DNA of 21,996 bases from a virus. The stretch lies in IMG/VR virus record IMGVR_UViG_3300037093_000303, positions 1 to 21,996 of that record; one strand, written 5' to 3'. Positions 20,411-21,996 of the stretch are shown here, in pieces. The translations under genes and the position numbers were made by a program. The notes below the pieces were generated by a model. The model did no database searches. It had not been told where the DNA came from and saw only the letters and a list, made by a program, of their open reading frames with translations. The number at the start of each line of letters is the position of its first letter. The stretch's first letter is position 1.

Positions 20411-20979
20411 TAGTACACCCTTCTCTGAAGGGGCGAAAAACGTGCCATGTACCGTATGTGTTCCAAAGCAGTTCGGTAGTTGTATCGAGCGCCATCGTAA
20501 GCGCGGTTCCATGGCCTGTCGATCAAGACTCGCATACCGGGCCACTCGGCTATGTTATGCGCGGCATCGTCTATTAGCACGTCCGTGACCTCGGCGCAAA
20601 GCAGCGCCTTATCCGTGCATTGCACGATATCCTTAGGCGAGAAGCCTCGGGCCGCTAGCCACTCCGCCCGGCAGTAGACCCAATCGGATGCCCCGCGCAT
20701 GGGTGATGTCAAGCCCACCACACGGCCTATACCTCTTAGACCCTCCAAAAAGGCATCGGCGCCTCCACACGTAGAAAGCTCTCCGGCAAAACCCGGAGAA
20801 GCTAGCCGCCGATAGCACAACTCTTGCTCTTCGTGCGAAAGACCGGGGCACTTCCGAAAATCGAAATTCGTGATGTCCTCTTCGGTCGCGTAAGGCTGCG
20901 CCTTACGGACCTCGTTCACCGCCTTTAGCAGGTGCCCAACCGTGTTCGATAGAACGCCGTCGCAATCTATGAAAATCAT
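20410..20979 (-). CDS. 5'(3')-deoxyribonucleotidase-like HAD phosphatase
   Basis: A 189-residue HAD-superfamily phosphatase of the NT5C type. It starts Met-Ile-Phe-Ile-Asp-Cys-Asp-Gly-Val-Leu-Ser (nucleophile Asp5, acid/base Asp7), with motif II Leu-Thr-Ser-Pro-Met (90-94), motif III Lys124 and motif IV Val-Leu-Ile-Asp-Asp (134-138). It would dephosphorylate deoxynucleoside monophosphates, adjusting precursor pools during phage DNA synthesis. The real start at 20979 overlaps the previous stop as ATGA; longer starts fall inside the hexapeptide gene. The GAAGGA ribosome site lies in the upstream gene's final codons. Confidence 0.85.
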   Translation of the reverse strand: MIFIDCDGVLSNTVGHLLKAVNEVRKAQPYATEEDITNFDFRKCPGLSHEEQELCYRRLASPGFAGELSTCGGADAFLEGLRGIGRVVGLTSPMRGASDWVYCRAEWLAARGFSPKDIVQCTDKALLCAEVTDVLIDDAAHNIAEWPGMRVLIDRPWNRAYDGARYNYRTALEHIRYMARFSPLQRRVY

Positions 20980-21596
20980 GTGCGTGTTCCTTCTGAGAGT
21001 ACTTCGTCGTGTACCCGCGCCGTGTCGAAGACCCACGCCGATCCGGAGACCCGCGCCGATCCGTAGATGCGTGCCGAGCCGAAGACCGACGCCTGGCCGA
21101 AGATGCGCGCCGAGCCGTAGACCTCAGCCAGGCCGAAGACCCGCGCCTCGCCGAAGACCCAAGCCGCTCCGGAGACCGTCGCCTCGCCGTAGACCCAAGC
21201 CGCTCCGGAGACCGTCGCCTTGCCGAAGACCGCAGCCGAACCGAAGACCGCAGCCGAACTGAAGACCTCAGCCGAACCGAAGACCTGCGCCGAGTCGCAG
21301 ACCCGCGCCGATCCGTAGATGCGTGCCGAGCCGAAGACCGACGCCTTGCCGAAGACCCAAGCGTCTCCGAAGACCCAAGCGTCTTCGAAGACCCGCGCCT
21401 TGCCGAAGACACAAGCGTCTCCGAAGACCCGCGCCTTGCCGCAGACACGCGCATTCGGACCGACGTAGGCCGTATCTGCCACCGTAGCAGTGTCGGCCAC
21501 CCACCCGCCGCCGTTAGGGTGTCGGTGCGCGGGGACCAGACCGTACCCGAAATCGTGCGTCGTCGTTGTCGTCGTCGTTGTCGTCGTCGTGTTCAT
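20976..21596 (-). CDS. Hexapeptide-repeat (left-handed beta-helix) protein B
   Basis: A 206-residue protein starting at ATG 21596 with AAGGA upstream. Met-Asn is followed by eleven Thr, then His-Asp-Phe-Gly-Tyr-Gly-Leu-Val-Pro-Ala-His-Arg-His and Gly-Gly-Gly-Trp-Val-Ala-Asp-Thr-Ala. About 25 hexapeptides of type Val-Phe-Gly-x-Ala-x follow, encoded by an 18-bp-period repeat, ending Val-His-Asp-Glu-Val-Leu-Ser-Glu-Gly-Thr-Arg-Thr. A left-handed beta-helix is expected. Compared with the next copy its repeat region is 180 bp longer, ten hexapeptides. The last codons overlap the nucleotidase start. No catalytic residues are evident, so a structural or binding role is as likely as enzymatic activity. 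Confidence 0.8.
   Translation of the reverse strand: MNTTTTTTTTTTTHDFGYGLVPAHRHPNGGGWVADTATVADTAYVGPNARVCGKARVFGDACVFGKARVFEDAWVFGDAWVFGKASVFGSARIYGSARVCDSAQVFGSAEVFSSAAVFGSAAVFGKATVSGAAWVYGEATVSGAAWVFGEARVFGLAEVYGSARIFGQASVFGSARIYGSARVSGSAWVFDTARVHDEVLSEGTRT
21010..21440 (-). repeat. 18-bp-period coding minisatellite of hexapeptide gene B
   Basis: On the plus strand units such as GCCGAAGACC recur every 18 bp, each encoding one Val-Phe-Gly-x-Ala-x coil on the minus strand. The same unit continues in gene A (about 21640-21880). The low codon diversity suggests recent repeat expansion. Confidence 0.85.
21444..21559 (-). repeat. 116-bp direct repeat, copy 1 (hexapeptide gene B N-terminus)
   Basis: Identical base for base to 21881-21996, 437 bp away. 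It encodes the conserved region before the hexapeptide coils. The second copy is cut by the window end, so the repeat may be longer. Confidence 0.92.
21558..21590 (-). repeat. Thr-codon microsatellite (ACG/ACA), 11 units
   Basis: Eleven consecutive Thr codons in the order three ACG, ACA, three ACG, ACA, three ACG, right after the Met-Asn of hexapeptide gene B. Being a trinucleotide tract, slippage would change Thr number without changing frame. Confidence 0.9.
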
Positions 21597-21996
21597 GTTC
21601 GTGTTCCTTCTGAGAGTATTTCGTCGTGTACCCGTGCCGAGCCGCAAACCGCCGCCGTTCCGCAAACCGACGCCTTGCCGAAGACCCAAGCGTCTCCGAA
21701 GACCCGCGCCTTGCCGAAGACCCAAGCCGTGTCGAAGACCCGCGCCGATCCGTAGATGCGTGCCGAGCCGAAGACCGACGCCTTGCCGAAGACCCAAGCG
21801 TCTCCGAAGACCGTCGCCTTGCCGAAGACCCAAGCGTCTCCGAAGACCGTCGCCTTGCCGAAGACCGCAGCCGAGCCGAAGACACGCGCATTCGGACCGA
21901 CGTAGGCCGTATCTGCCACCGTAGCAGTGTCGGCCACCCACCCGCCGCCGTTAGGGTGTCGGTGCGCGGGGACCAGACCGTACCCGAAATCGTGCG
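21593..21996 (-). CDS. Hexapeptide-repeat protein A (start beyond window)
   Basis: The third paralogue, cut by the right edge just after the expected Thr tract. The visible 133 residues begin His-Asp-Phe-Gly-Tyr-Gly-Leu and are encoded for the first 116 bp by DNA identical to gene B. Hexapeptides Val-Phe-Gly-x-Ala-x follow, ending Val-His-Asp-Glu-Ile-Leu-Ser-Glu-Gly-Thr-Arg-Thr. Its TGA overlaps the ATG of gene B (ATGA). Near-identical ends and a shorter repeat region indicate recent tandem duplication followed by gain or loss of repeat units. Confidence 0.78.
   Translation of the reverse strand, partial: HDFGYGLVPAHRHPNGGGWVADTATVADTAYVGPNARVFGSAAVFGKATVFGDAWVFGKATVFGDAWVFGKASVFGSARIYGSARVFDTAWVFGKARVFGDAWVFGKASVCGTAAVCGSARVHDEILSEGTRT
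21881..21996 (-). repeat. 116-bp direct repeat, copy 2 (hexapeptide gene A N-terminus)
   Basis: Identical to 21444-21559; extends to the window edge. A second identical block, 77 bp, at 21299-21375 and 21736-21812, has the same 437-bp offset. Confidence 0.92.

Noticed and set aside
20942-21755. Plus-strand Arg/Pro-repeat ORFs through the hexapeptide region
   Set aside because: The 18-bp period of the minus-strand hexapeptide genes keeps other frames open. The Arg-Arg-Pro repeats are a by-product, and the minus-strand reading has starts, stop overlaps and a known repeat type.
21010-21880. CRISPR-like array
   Set aside because: Repeats are 18-bp periodic and coding, with no constant repeat and unique spacers of about 30 bp, and no cas genes.

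Overview
The window looks like part of the genome of a contractile-tailed (myovirus-type) phage, GC-rich by eye, infecting a bacterium that cannot be named from the sequence. The evidence is a near-complete late module: portal (DUF1073 type), large terminase, DUF2213 prohead protease/scaffold, capsid cement protein, DUF3383-type tail sheath, DUF3277-type tail tube, frameshifted tail assembly chaperone, tape measure, a full simple baseplate and a propeller-like receptor-binding protein. No integrase, tRNA, CRISPR array or insertion sequence was seen.

Layout, left to right. (1) 1-1690, minus strand: capsid cement gene and protease/scaffold gene, running off the left edge towards the presumed major capsid gene. 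(2) 1722-12438, plus strand: sheath, tube, a small ORF with a hairpin, tail chaperone, tape measure, baseplate genes, a 33-codon gene and a tail fibre, mostly coupled by ATGA or TAATG overlaps. (3) 12435-13306, minus: a RuvC-like nuclease and a 134-aa unknown. (4) 13331-15466, plus: portal. (5) 15450-21996, minus: read in the direction of transcription, two hexapeptide-repeat proteins, 5'-nucleotidase, DUF4417 protein, ADP-ribosyltransferase, a 52-aa protein, metallophosphoesterase, a third hexapeptide-repeat protein, a sigma factor, large terminase and an 84-aa protein.

The most interesting signal is a promoter system. The octamer GCTAAAAT occurs five times on the two strands, and a sixth site reads ACTAAAAT. 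All six sit exactly 5 or 6 nt upstream of an ATG or GTG start codon of a structural or structural-adjacent gene. That spacing implies leaderless mRNAs. I see no shared -35 element. The window also encodes a sigma-70-like factor of about 203 aa that keeps regions 2 and 3 but ends before the region 4 helix-turn-helix. This resembles T4 gp55 and its -10-only late promoters. Two of the sites form palindromic bidirectional promoters at both minus-to-plus strand switches. One lies inside the protease/scaffold gene and would give a separate leaderless scaffold protein, as lambda Nu3 is made from inside C. The RuvC-like gene instead has a canonical TTGACG-17-CATAAT promoter, also positioned for a leaderless message.

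The right-hand minus operon uses ordinary Shine-Dalgarno sites and stop/start overlaps. Its gene content (ADP-ribosyltransferase, nucleotidase, phosphoesterase, sigma factor) suggests host takeover and nucleotide metabolism, ending in DNA packaging. The hexapeptide-repeat genes are tandem duplicates with identical DNA blocks and an 18-bp internal period.
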